Positions 46,056-55,875 of a stretch of 64,000 bases of DNA are shown here, piece after piece (position 1 is the first letter of the stretch; each line of letters begins with the position of its first letter). Source of the DNA: Chinchilla lanigera (Eukaryota > Chordata > Mammalia > Rodentia > Chinchillidae). The notes below the pieces were generated by a model. That model had not been told where the DNA came from and made no database searches. It saw only the letters and a list, made by a program, of their open reading frames with translations. The position numbers were made by a program, and so were the translations under genes. Location of the stretch: contig NW_004955477.1 in assembly GCF_000276665.1 (NCBI RefSeq), positions 3,246,983 through 3,310,982 on the forward strand, in the 5' to 3' direction.

Positions 46056-47699
46056 TGTAGGAATTATTCGTGCATCCTAGATTCAAGTCTACTGCCAGAT
46101 AGATGTATTAGGATTATTTTCACTTACTCTGTGACTTGCCTTTTCTTTTCCTTGATGGTATTAATGAACAAAAATTTTAAATTTTGGTGAAGTATAATTA
46201 TCAATCTTTCCCTGTCGTGGTTAGTGGCTTTTGGGTTCCTACTAGAATATGTGAGGAGACCTTCTCCTGCATATTTTGAAAATTAATTTTTGTGTACAGT
46301 GAATTGTAGGGGTGTCAGGACCACTTGTTGGAAAGTCTTTCTTTTACTAATTGAATTGCTTTATTGCCTTGTGAAATTCAATTAACCATAAAATTATGTA
46401 CCTTTGCATTGACTGTTTGTTCCATTGATCTATTTTCTTGCTTTTTTGCTAAAGCCACACAGCTTTGATTAATGTAATTTTATAATTAGTTTTGAACTAA
46501 TGTAATGTCTTTCAACCTTCTTTGGCTATTCTAGGTGCTGTGCATTTCTATATAAATTTTGGAGCCAGCTTGACAACTTATAAGCACACATACTGGCTAA
46601 GCATTTAAATGTGATTGGACCGTACCTGTACATTTATTTAAGTGTTCTTAACAATTTTGAGTCTTCCAATCCATGAACAGGATATAGTTGTCCATTTGTA
46701 TAGATGTTAAATTTCTCTCAAAAGTGTTTTATAGATTTTAGTATATAGGTCTTGCTCATATTTTTTATATTTATCATGAAGTATTTCATGATTTTGATGG
46801 TCTTATAAGTGATATTTTAAAAGTTTTATTTTATAAAACACTATTTTATTTTAAATTGTTCATTGTTGTTGAGATATTGATTGAATTTTAAGATCTTGAC
46901 TATGTAGTTTGTAAGTGCACTAAATCTAAAAAATAATATCAGTAGCCTTTTTGTGGCTTTCTATAGAGATAAACATGCTGCTTGTGCATAAAGACAGCTT
47001 TACTTGTTTCTTTTTGATGCATAGACCTATATACACATTATTTTACTGCATATTGTATTGGCCACTACATCAGTCTAATGTTGAATAGAAGTGGTGAGAG
47101 TAAAAAGTGTTCAGTATTCATCCTTAGTTTCATATTAGCTGTAAGGTTTCTGTAGCTGCATTTTATTAGGTTCAGTTTTCCTTTCATTCATAATTTGACA
47201 AAACTTTCCCTCATGAATGTGTATTTAATTTCCTTAAATGCTTTCTCTAAGTATACTAAAGTGATCATATGGTTTCTTCTTTATTTGGTTTGATACAGTG
47301 AATACACTGATTAATTTTTGAATATTTTATTAACCTTTCATTCCTAGATGTAAATGGAAATAAATAAAATGGAGAACCAATAGTGAAAATAAATCGATAA
47401 AACCAAATGCTAGTTAAGTGTTGCTTGCTTACAAATCAGTCAAGATTTAGGTCATCTGTAAGGCCTTTATTTTCTTTTTTATATAATATTGGACTATCCT
47501 GAAAAATTATGTTTCTATAATAATGATTTACTAATATTTTGTTAAGGAACTCATATCTATATTAGTGAGGGATATTCTTATTTCTAATAACATATTTGCC
47601 TGGTTTTCATTTCAGTGTAATTTTGGCTTCAAACAATGAGCTGGAAATTGTTCCTTACTTATCTGCACAAATCCTATATTTTTGGTATAAAATTGGTAT

Positions 47700-48125
47700 C
47701 TTTAAAGTAAATTAAAATGGATCTGAAAAATCCCTGAGCTTGCAAAACCAGATGTGCCTAAACTTTGATTTGCAAACATAAGGAAAACTCAATTTAAATT
47801 ATTTCTTGTAAATGTCTATATTAAAGAAAAAGGGGACATAAGTCCAACCAGTCAGACAGGCAACAAATTTAAAATTATGTAATTTGGGACTTCCAATGGG
47901 TCGGACCAAATAAGGCAACTGTACCACTGTAACCTATAAAAAAATTTTTATTGTTCTGCATTTTCCTCATAGATACTTGCTTCTGACACTTTGTCATTAG
48001 AGCACTAAATCTCTTTTGATCTAGTGTTCCCAAATTCATGAATTCCTTTTTATTCAAATAAACTTTTTAAGATTTTATTATGCCTCAGATTTTTTCTTTT
48101 AGTGTTATTCTGTCCTTAAAAGTTA
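47700..48125 (+). mobile_element. ERVL-type solo LTR inside L1M
   Basis: Features of an LTR: gggacttccaatgggtcgga ccaaataagg upstream, TATA-like taacctataaaaaa at about 47,930, an AATAAA polyadenylation signal within attcaaataaactttt at 48,052-48,067, and gattttattatgcctcagat at the 3' end. Host L1M text resumes on both sides. The family (LTR16/33-like) is a guess. Confidence 0.5.
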
Positions 48126-48382
48126 AATAAACTTTACCAGCAAAGGTATAAACATCTAGAGTTTTCTTGGTGGAAAGATTTCTGAAAATTACAGATTCAA
48201 TCTAAAAAGCTGATATAGAGTGGTGCAGATTTTCTATTTTTTCTCCTTGTGATAGTCTTGATAGTTTGCATTTTTCGAGGATTTGTCAATTTTATCTAAA
48301 GTTTTAAAATTACCCCTTATTGTTGTTTTAATATCTCTTTTTGCTTGATAGATTTATTGATGTTTTCAGAGAACAATCTTTT

Positions 48383-48780
48383 TTAAAATTTTATTTTAAA
48401 AATAAAAGGAGGAAAACATTAACAGACAGAACCATTTACAAAATAGCAAAAGAACAGTACAGACAATACAGAGTTACAAACAAAGTGGTAGGAAATTAAC
48501 AATGCTTGTTGTATTACATATTGATATCTTCAAAGTGGTTTCTCATGAAAACAGAGACATGCAGTATTGATCAATCAAGGACTCACTGACAGTTTCTTTC
48601 AGCAAAGAAATAAAAGACAGTAGAACAACTATGTTAACTTTCCTGTATATACATACATACAAAATTTCTCCTTCTTTCCCTTCTCTTTGCCCACATCCCA
48701 GTTGCCCTTTACCCTTGAGTGCTTTCCTATCATTTCACAATGTCTATCATACCTCCTAGTTTAAATTAACTCTTTCAGGT
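48383..48780 (-). repeat. L1 3' UTR with one ~100-bp unit
   Basis: Between the ORF2 end and the T-run. Contains one copy of the unit gttacaaacaaagtggtagg ... cttcaaagtggtttctcatg at 48,468-48,550. Also contains a polypurine tract (tctccttctttcccttctct on plus) at 48,666-48,690. The unit recurs four times in the composite element near 53.5 kb. Confidence 0.85.
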
Positions 48781-50336
48781 TTTACACTAGTGAAACAATG
48801 CGGTGCTTGCACGTGCATGTCTGATTTATTTCACTTGTGAGTATGGTCTCTAGTTGTGACCATTTACCTATAAAAGCCTCGAGTTTATCTTTCTTTACAG
48901 CTGAGTAATATTCCATTATATAAAAGTACCACAATTTTCTTATCCAATCCTCAGTGGATGGACATTTGGGTTGCTTCCACATTTTAGCAATTACAAATTG
49001 TGCTGCTATGAACATAGGTGCACATACATCACTGTGATATGATGTTTTTAGATCTTCTGGGAAAATACCCAGCAGGGGGATAGCTGGGTTGAATGGGACC
49101 TCTAGATCTAGTTTGCCGAGGAATCTCCAAACTGATTTCCACAGTGGTTTCACCAGTCTGCGTTCCCACCAGCAGTGGAGAAGAGTTCCTATTTCTCCAC
49201 AGCCTCACTGGCATTTGTTATTGGTTGATTTCTTAATGCTAGCCATTCTTACTGGGGTAAGGTGGAATCTCAGTGTTGTTTTAATTTGCATTTCTCGAAT
49301 GATTAATGATGTTGAACATTTTCTCATGTATTTATTTGCCATTTGTATTTCCTTATCTGAGAAGTGTGTATTCATCTCAGCTGCCCATTTTTGGATTGAG
49401 TCTTTGAATTTGGGGGCCTGATGTTTTTAAATTTTTTATATGTTCTAGATAGAAGCCCTTTGTCTGAGGGACAGTCAGCTAAAATTTTTTCCAAGTTTGT
49501 GGATTTTCTTTTTACTTTGCTGGTGATTTCTTTAGATGTGCAGAAACTTTTCAGTAGAATGAGATCCCACTTGTTGATTCTTTCAAGTGTTTCATGTGCA
49601 ATTTGATTTTTGTTCATGAACTCTCTGCCTACCCCTATGTCTTCAAGGTTTTTACCTACTTTCTCTTCCAATAGATTTAGTGTTTCTGGTTTAATATTGA
49701 GATCTGTGAACCATTTTGACTTGAGTTTGGTGCATGGTGATAGGCTTGGGTCTATTTTCAGTCTTTAGCAGGTAGCGAGCCAATTTTTCCAGCACCATTT
49801 ATTAAAGAGCCTATCATTTTTCCAGTAAGTTTGTTTGGCCCCTTTATCAAAGATTAGGTGGCTGAGTGTGTTTTTGGTTGTGTCTGTTTCTTCCAATCTG
49901 TTCTTCCAATCTGATCCTCAGGTCTGTTTTTTAACCAGTACCATGTTGATTTTAATACAGTAGCTTTGTAGTATAATTTCAGGTCAGGGATTGTGATTCT
50001 GCCTGACTTGTCTTTGTTGTCCAGGATTGCTTTTGCTATTCTGGGTCTCTTCTGGTTCCAGATGAATTTAAGGAATGTTTTCTCGAGATCTATGAGGTAT
50101 GCCAATGGTAGCTGAATGGGAATTGCATTGAATCTGTACAGCAGTTTTGGGAGTATGGCCATTTTCACAATGTTGGTTCTTCCTATCCATGAGCAAGGAA
50201 TATTTTTCCATTTACTGAAATCTTCTTCAATCTCTTTTTTCAGAGTACTGTAGTTTTCATTGAAGAGATCTTTTACTTCTTTTGTTAGATTGATTCCTAA
50301 ATATTTCAATTTCTTGGATGTTATTGTGAAAGGTAT

Positions 50337-50700
50337 GTGTTATAGTTTATGTCTGTGTGTCCTCCCAAAGCCTCCTGCGGCCCTGGGGCAGGCTATTAGA
50401 GTTTGAATATGGGTGTGAGAGCTACACCCGCCCTGGGGTGGATAGTCTGCACATGTAAGGGAGAGGAGGAAGCCGCTTGGAGAGATTCCTCCCCCATTCC
50501 GCCCTGGTGTGTGGGTCCTGGTAGTCGCTTAGCTGTGCTGCTGCCCTGGGATGCAGCCCTCTGCCACGTGCCACTCTGCCTTATAATCATGCCTAGTATG
50601 GATTGAAACCTCCACAAACTGTAAGCAAAATAAACCTTTCCTTCCTTAATTTTGGGCATCAGGTATTTTGTCCCAGCAGTGAGAAAAAAGTAACCAAGAT
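50337..50700 (+). mobile_element. MaLR-like solo LTR inserted in L1 ORF2, 5-bp target duplication
   Basis: 364-bp LTR beginning gtgttatagtttatgtctgt and ending aaaaaagtaaccaagat, with polyadenylation region gcaaaataaacctttccttc. Flanked by GGTAT at 50,332-50,336 and 50,701-50,705, the 5-bp duplication usual for ERVL-type integration. Removing it and one GGTAT restores continuous L1 text. Closely related to the LTR at 54,595-54,945. Confidence 0.93.
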
Positions 50701-51098
50701 GGTATGGTTTCCTTAATTTCTCTCTCAGTCTGTTTGTTGTTTGTGTATAGGAATGCTATCGATTTCTGGGTATTGACTTTGTATCCAGCTACTCTGCTGA
50801 ATTTGTTGATTAATTCAAGGAGTCTTCTTGTGGAGTTTTTGAGGTCTTCCGTGTAAAATATTATGTCATCTGCAAATAGTGATTGTTTTACTTCTTCCTT
50901 TCCTATCCTTATTCCTTTTATTTCTCTCTCCTGTATTATTGCTCTGGCTAGTTGTTCCAGAACTATATTGAACAGGAGTAGTGACAGCAGACAACCTTGT
51001 CTTGTTCCCAATTTTAAAGTAAAACCTTTCAGTTTTTGTCCATTGAGAATGATGTTGGCTGTTGGATTGTCATAGATGGCTTTCATCAGGTTAAGGTA

Positions 51099-51365
51099 NN
51101 NNNNNNNNNNNNNNNNNNNNNNNNNNNNNNNNNNNNNNNNNNNNNNNNNNNNNNNNNNNNNNNNNNNNNNNNNNNNNNNNNNNNNNNNNNNNNNNNNNNN
51201 NNNNNNNNNNNNNNNNNNNNNNNNNNNNNNNNNNNNNNNNNNNNNNNNNNNNNNNNNNNNNNNNNNNNNNNNNNNNNNNNNNNNNNNNNNNNNNNNNNNN
51301 NNNNNNNNNNNNNNNNNNNNNNNNNNNNNNNNNNNNNNNNNNNNNNNNNNNNNNNNNNNNNNNNN
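51099..51365. other. Assembly gap, 267 N, inside young L1
   Basis: N run replacing part of the RT domain. Its length is not a default value, so it may be an estimated size. Confidence 0.99.
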
Positions 51366-51635
51366 TGGTCATGATGTATGATTTTCTTGATAATTTGCTG
51401 CATTCTATTTGCTAGTATCTTATTGTATCTTTGCATCTATATTCATTAGGGAGATTGGTCTGTAGTTCAGAGAACAATCTTTTGGTTTCAAATGGTTTAC
51501 ATGTACAGTTTGTTTGTTTTTGTTTTTACTGATTTCCATTTGTATCTTTATCATTTACTTCCTTTTACTTACTTTGGCCTTAATTAGCTTTTCTTCTTCT
51601 AGATGCTTAAAAGGAAATCTTAGGTAACAAAGTTA

Positions 51636-51798
51636 GCTGGGCCTCGTGGCTCATGCCTGTAATCCCAGCACTCCAGACACTGAGGCAGGAGGATTGTTGT
51701 GAGTTCGAGGCCAGCCTGGGCTACAAAGAGAGTTCAAGGCCAGCCTGAGCTGCATAGTGAGACCCTGTCTCAAAAAGACAAAGAATAAATAAATAGAT
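51636..51798 (+). mobile_element. B1 SINE with internal duplication
   Basis: gctgggcctcgtggctcatg cctgtaatcccagcact, then duplicated gttcgaggccagcctgggct and gttcaaggccagcctgagct, ending gagaccctgtctcaaaaaga. Near-exact flanks AACAAAGTTA (51,626-51,635) and AACGAAGTTA (51,799-51,808). Inserted into L1M. Confidence 0.95.
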
Positions 51799-52505
51799 AA
51801 CGAAGTTAAATTATTATGCATTTTCTTCTAAACATTCCTTTAACTTCAACCCCAACAGTTAATATGTTACATTTTAATTATCATTCAGTTTGAAATATTT
51901 TCTAAATTGTTCTGTAATTATTTCTTTGTCCTATGGGTTATTTAGAAATGGACTATTTAATTTCAAACCATTTGGGCATTTTAAAGATATCATTTGTGTT
52001 GATTTCTAATATAATTTTATAGCAGTCAGAGAACATATTATGCATAATTTCATATTTAGCAGAATTTGGTTTGGTGAATGTTCTGCATCTACCTAGGAAT
52101 TTATATTTTGCAGTTGTTGTGTGAATTTTGCTAGAAGTGCCCACTAACATATTTGTTGGTAGTGCTGTTCTCCATTTGTCTGATTTTGATCTCCTGGTCC
52201 ATCATTTACTGAGTGTGGATTATTAAAATAGTTAACTGCTCTTCTTTTCCTTCATGCCCTAGAGTTATTTTATTGTTCAGTGTGTTCTTATGCTCTGTGG
52301 TGTTTAGGTGCAGACATATGTAGGGTTGCTACGTTTTCCTGATTAATTATTTTATGATTAAAAAATTTTTCTCTTTTTGTAATGTTTTTGGCTTTATTTT
52401 TCCAATAGCTTGTAATGTGTGGTTAAAATTATGGTATATCTTTTCTGTCCACTTACTTTTAATCTACCACTGCTATTAGACTTTTTATGTTTAAAGTGAA
52501 ACTCT

Positions 52506-53262
52506 TGTACAGAACAGATAGTTTGGTCTTGTCAAATGTTTAGTCCAGTGGAATTAGCATAAAAAATGCTTTGTTGTAAAGTGGGCCAGACACTACTAGA
52601 AAAGTTCCAATTGTTTTATAACTAAGGAGATTTCTTGATAAATATCCAGATGGCCTAAATTTGCCAAACTATTTCTTAACATCTAGTGTCACATTTTTTG
52701 ACAATCCTGATTCAAGGACATTCTAGGAATTGAGAGAGAAAGTCACTTTACTTCAACCTTCAATTTTGTACCTTTTTGAGGTAAAACAACAAGCAAAAAA
52801 AATTGAATCAGTAATTTCTGATCGTTTCAGTTTAAACCTCTGCCTGCTACTGAAGATTTGTTTTCTGGATAATTAAATACTTTGGTGATAATCATGGGGG
52901 TAAGATGCTAAAGCAGAGAGACAAAATTTCATTATTTTCCAATAACCTGTAGTCTTTAGGCTGTGATGTTTCTAGGATCAATACATTTATCTCTGTAAGG
53001 CCAGCATACATTTGTTTTGTTACAGATCCAGCATTGCCAAAGAAGGTATTGTTTTGAATAAATAAAATCACCCAATACTCTTATTAAAATAAATTCTCCA
53101 ATGGGCATAAAGTACTCCAAAAAGTGAAAACTCCTCTTTCAACCAGCATGATTTCCAGAAGTTTTAATGCATTTTGTAAAAAGAAAGATAATCAACCCAA
53201 CAATTGTTTTTACCATTTCTGCATAATATTTAAAGATCTAACTAGTCTTCACATAATCAATT
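52506..53262. other. Unique DNA
   Basis: AT-rich, no repeats recognised; no coding region. Might contain conserved noncoding sequence; nothing specific is supportable. Confidence 0.45.
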
Positions 53263-53334
53263 TCCATTGCATACTTTTTTTTTATTTTAAAGAGTAAAAG
53301 AAGGATAACATAATAATAGGAGGGGCTTACCAAA

Positions 53335-53740
53335 TTACAGACAAAGTGGTAGGAAATTATCAATGGTTATTGTTTTACATATTGTTATCTATAAGATAGT
53401 TTCTCAGGAAAACAAATAGAGAAATGATAGTGAGTTACAGACAAAAGAGGTAGGAGATTATCAATAGTTGTTGTACTATACTTAGGTATCCTCAAAGTGG
53501 CTTCTAAAGAATATAAATAGAACTATACTTGAGTGACCTACCGAATAATCATTCAATAATTCTCAATGGTTGTTGTAGGAAACACATAATAATAAACATG
53601 GATCCATTTATGAAATAGGATAGGAATAATATAAGCATTAGAGAGTTATGGATAGATTAGTAGGAAAATATCAATGACTGCTGTAATACATGGTGGTATC
53701 TTCAAAGTGGTTTCTCAGGAAGACAGAGATACAGAAGAAG
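53335..53740 (-). repeat. ~100-bp AT-rich tandem units related to L1 3' UTR
   Basis: About four degenerate units: gttacagacaaagtggtagg (from 53,336), gttacagacaaaagaggtag (from 53,433), a decayed third (about 53,521-53,640), and gttatggatagattagtagg (from 53,646). Two end in a form of ttcaaagtggtttctcagga. The same unit occurs once at 48,468-48,550. Confidence 0.8.
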
Positions 53741-54292
53741 GATCTAACAAGTAGTTACAGCCTAAGGGTTGTGAAAAATCAGGTGAGCCGTCTGGGGTGA
53801 AAGCCATTTTTTGTAGCGTTTTCTCTCTAGCCTCCCATCGCATTGGGACCCCACAACCAGTTAGTGTCCTCTCTCCACCCGTCAGCACAGGCAGCAAGAA
53901 TCCTGCTGCAGACTTCCCTGGAGCTCCACCACAGCTTGTACTGTCAGGGGAAGAATGGTTTCCAGTGAGTCTCTGCAGGTATTGTGCAAGGTCCTCCTGG
54001 TTTACAGCTTCCGAGCGGCTCCTCTGACCCCAGTCCACTGGACCTCTGACTCTGTGGGCTTAGTCTGCATTCTCATGTTCTCTGAGTCCTTGTTCAGCAG
54101 CTGCTCCTCCACTGGCTCTGGACCTTTCTGGTTCTCAATGGCAGGAGCAAGAGTGGCCCATTGTATGGCATGTATTCCCAGGGGTTGTTCAAAGTTTGAA
54201 TGATTCACACACATCCGTGGGTGGGCAACTGCAGTTGGTGCATGGTGGGTCAATTGTGTCACTGTTTCTCTGTGTCATGATAGATCTCAATT

Positions 54293-54553
54293 GAGCTCCC
54301 TCCGGGAGCTACGAGGCAGGAAGCTAGCCAGCCGGAAGACCGGCACTCCCTACCCGTGGCTCCCTGTGTGCCGGAAGCCCTCCTTCTGGGGAACTACGAG
54401 GCAGGGAGTGAGCCGCCGGTCCGAAGACCGGCGCTCCCCACCCGAGGCTCCCTGTGTGCTGGGGGCCCTCCCTCCGGGAGCTACGAGACAGGAAGCTAGC
54501 CAGCCGGAAGACTGGCGCTCCCCACCCGTGGCTCCCCGTGCGCCAGGAGCCCC
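54293..54553 (-). repeat. GC-rich VNTR-like array, ~86-bp units
   Basis: Three units recognisable by ctacgag at 54,309, 54,394 and 54,481 (periods 85 and 87). The last is cut by the target-site junction. Each includes a gaagacyggcrctccc-type core and several CpGs. Position at the 5' end of the insertion suggests a monomer-type promoter, as in some L1 5' UTRs, or an SVA-type VNTR. Confidence 0.9.
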
Positions 54554-54594
54554 TCCATTGCATACTAATAACAGCTATAAGACTAAGTAAGTCT

Positions 54595-54945
54595 GTGTTA
54601 TGGTTTGTGTCTGGGTGTCCACCAAAGCCTCATGCGGCCATTGGGCAGGCTTTAAGAGTTTGATTGATTATGGGTGTGAGAGCTACACCTACCCTGGGGT
54701 GGATAGTTTGCATATGTAAGGGAGAGGAAGAGGGTGCTTCTGGCCACTTCCCCCCTTGTGTATGGTGGTTGCTTTGCTGTGTTCTGCTGCCATGAGCTGA
54801 AGCTCTCTGCCATGTGCTGGTCTGCCTTGTAATCTGCCAAGTATGGACTGAAACCTCCACAAACTGTAAGAGAAATAAACCTATCCTTCCTTAATTTTGG
54901 ATGTCAGGTATTTTGTCCCAGCAATGAGAAAAAAGTAACCAAGAC
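54595..54945 (+). mobile_element. MaLR-like solo LTR, 5-bp target duplication
   Basis: 351-bp LTR, gtgttatggtttgtgtctgg to aaaaaagtaaccaagac, with agagaaataaacctatcctt as polyadenylation region. Flanked by AGTCT at 54,590-54,594 and 54,946-54,950. Sister copy of 50,337-50,700, about 28 bases beyond the composite element's target duplication. Confidence 0.93.
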
Positions 54946-54950
54946 AGTCT

Positions 54951-55652
54951 CCCAACCTTAGCAACTCAGCCGCTGTGTATCAGCTGTAATTTTCATTAAA
55001 AACAATCATCTCAAAATACAAATCCTGAGATCATATTAGTTGCTAACTCTTATGCACAGATATGTTTATTATGCATATATTGTGTGCTGTCTTATCAGCC
55101 ACAGTTAAGGTTTATCACAGAATTTTATATCTTATATGGAAATGTCAAAGTTCACCTCAGAATTTAGTTTCTAAATTCTTAACCTAATGTGGAAATACAG
55201 TTTTTAAAACTTTACAATTACAACATAGGGCTGACTGACCTTTTTAAGAGAGTTTTCTAAGTGGTAAGATGAATACTAAGTTTTAATCAAGCTTCAAGTA
55301 ACATGTTGGATCATAAATTAGTGTTATTTACAGAACTTTCCTTGAATTGCACTAAAGTTTTCTAAATATAATAGGTCTTTGCCATGCTGTGTTTGAAATC
55401 TGAAGAGCAAGATTTTATTGTTGTTGTCTTCCAACTCTATATTTCCTTGCCTTTGACTTTCACTCACACTGCTTTCTGAACTTGAACAATCTAAAGGTCT
55501 TATTAATATACCACCTGCTGGAACAATGGCTCAGGTCCCTCTTGGTAACTGAAAAATCTAGATCATGAATCTTGATGGAGGAAGATGTCATTCCATAAAT
55601 ATGGAAGATGTCCTTAAGCTGAGAGATCTGTCATTTTGGCCTTATTTTTCAG
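54951..55652. other. Unique DNA upstream of the candidate exon
   Basis: AT-rich, repeat-free by eye. It ends in tcattttggccttatttttcag, a good splice-acceptor context. No other feature recognised. Confidence 0.5.
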
Positions 55653-55875
55653 ATACGGAGCAGCAGAGCTGGTCTCCGGAGACACCAAAGCTCCTGGCTG
55701 AAGTCCTCTTCTGCAAAGAAGACTTTCACACAAAGCTGCCTGCAGACCCTTTCCTTCCTGGTTACCTTGTCCAAAGAATGCCCTGCAAAAGTGAAAGACA
55801 AAGAAGCACTACTTAAACGATACAAAGGGAAAATCCCAGCAGTCAGTACTGTTTGGACCCCTATCTCTGCAATAG
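55653..55875 (+). CDS. Candidate internal coding exon, unknown protein
   Basis: A 223-base segment between a pyrimidine-rich acceptor (gccttatttttcag, ending 55,652) and a strong donor (aatag/gtaagg, gt at 55,876). Starting at its first base the frame is open throughout (74 codons plus one base). Its C-terminal half is Lys-rich: KECPAKVKDKEALLKRYKGK followed by IPAVSTVWTPISAIG. There is no ATG at its start, as expected for an internal exon. No domain recognised. A competing frame entering from upstream (55,565) stops at 55,816. It could be a real exon, a noncoding-RNA exon, or chance. Confidence 0.38.

Larger units (their letters stand above)
48383..51465 (-). mobile_element. Younger L1, 5'-truncated in the RT domain, 18-bp target duplication
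   Basis: Antisense L1 flanked by TTCAGAGAACAATCTTTT at 48,365-48,382 and 51,466-51,483. It starts 5' at [13 protein letters not shown] in the RT domain, so most of ORF2's N-terminus and all of ORF1 are missing. It ends in a 3' UTR (48,383-48,780) and T-run. Part of the RT is lost in an N gap, and a MaLR LTR sits in ORF2. Confidence 0.95.
48782..51465 (-). pseudogene. L1 ORF2 (reverse transcriptase) pseudogene
   Basis: In life L1 ORF2 makes the endonuclease/RT that copies L1 RNA into DNA. The RT catalytic motif FADD is intact at 50,865-50,876 (minus). Upstream are [17 protein letters not shown] and GTRQGCLLS; downstream are [19 protein letters not shown] and, at the C-terminus, VPFNPAIPLLGIFPEDLKTS and YYSAVKKDKLEAF. 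Frame is conserved across the LTR insertion once its 369 bases are discounted. A stop/frame change follows about 49,854, and another shift lies between 49,372 and 49,153. The N-terminus is absent, so it is non-functional. Confidence 0.93.
45185..52505 (-). mobile_element. Large ancient L1M (antisense) hosting nested insertions
   Basis: Antisense L1M from 3' end to ORF2 endonuclease region. 3' end: ttggctcagcatatttttga and gaaatattccattgtataat. ORF2 pieces: aaatccctaggagcaaaatt, gttttccaaagcatctataa, tcttccaatccatgaacagg, tgttgaatagaagtggtgag. Later: gattcaatctaaaaagctga, and from 51,484 ggtttcaaatggtttacatg through ttatttagaaatggactatt taatttcaaacc. It is interrupted by a MER2-like element, an ERVL-type LTR, a younger L1 and a B1. 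Confidence 0.8.
53276..54553 (-). mobile_element. Composite SVA-like retroelement with 13-bp target duplication
   Basis: One retrotransposed unit on the minus strand, bounded by identical TCCATTGCATACT at 53,263-53,275 and 54,554-54,566 and ending in a T-run on plus (its A-tail). In minus-strand order: a GC-rich ~86-bp tandem array (54,553-54,293), a middle part with no recognised homology (about 54,290-53,750), then AT-rich ~100-bp tandem units matching the young L1 3' UTR (53,740-53,335). It has no RT and only short frames, so it must be nonautonomous. It may be an internally deleted or spliced L1, or a separate family parasitic on L1. Confidence 0.85.

Noticed and set aside
51036..51436. 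Frames of 93-116 codons spanning Ns
   Set aside because: Artefacts of translating the N gap at 51,099-51,365.
48383..51465. Potentially active L1
   Set aside because: Lacks ORF1 and the ORF2 N-terminus, carries frame disruptions after 49,854 and before 49,153, and has an LTR inserted in ORF2.
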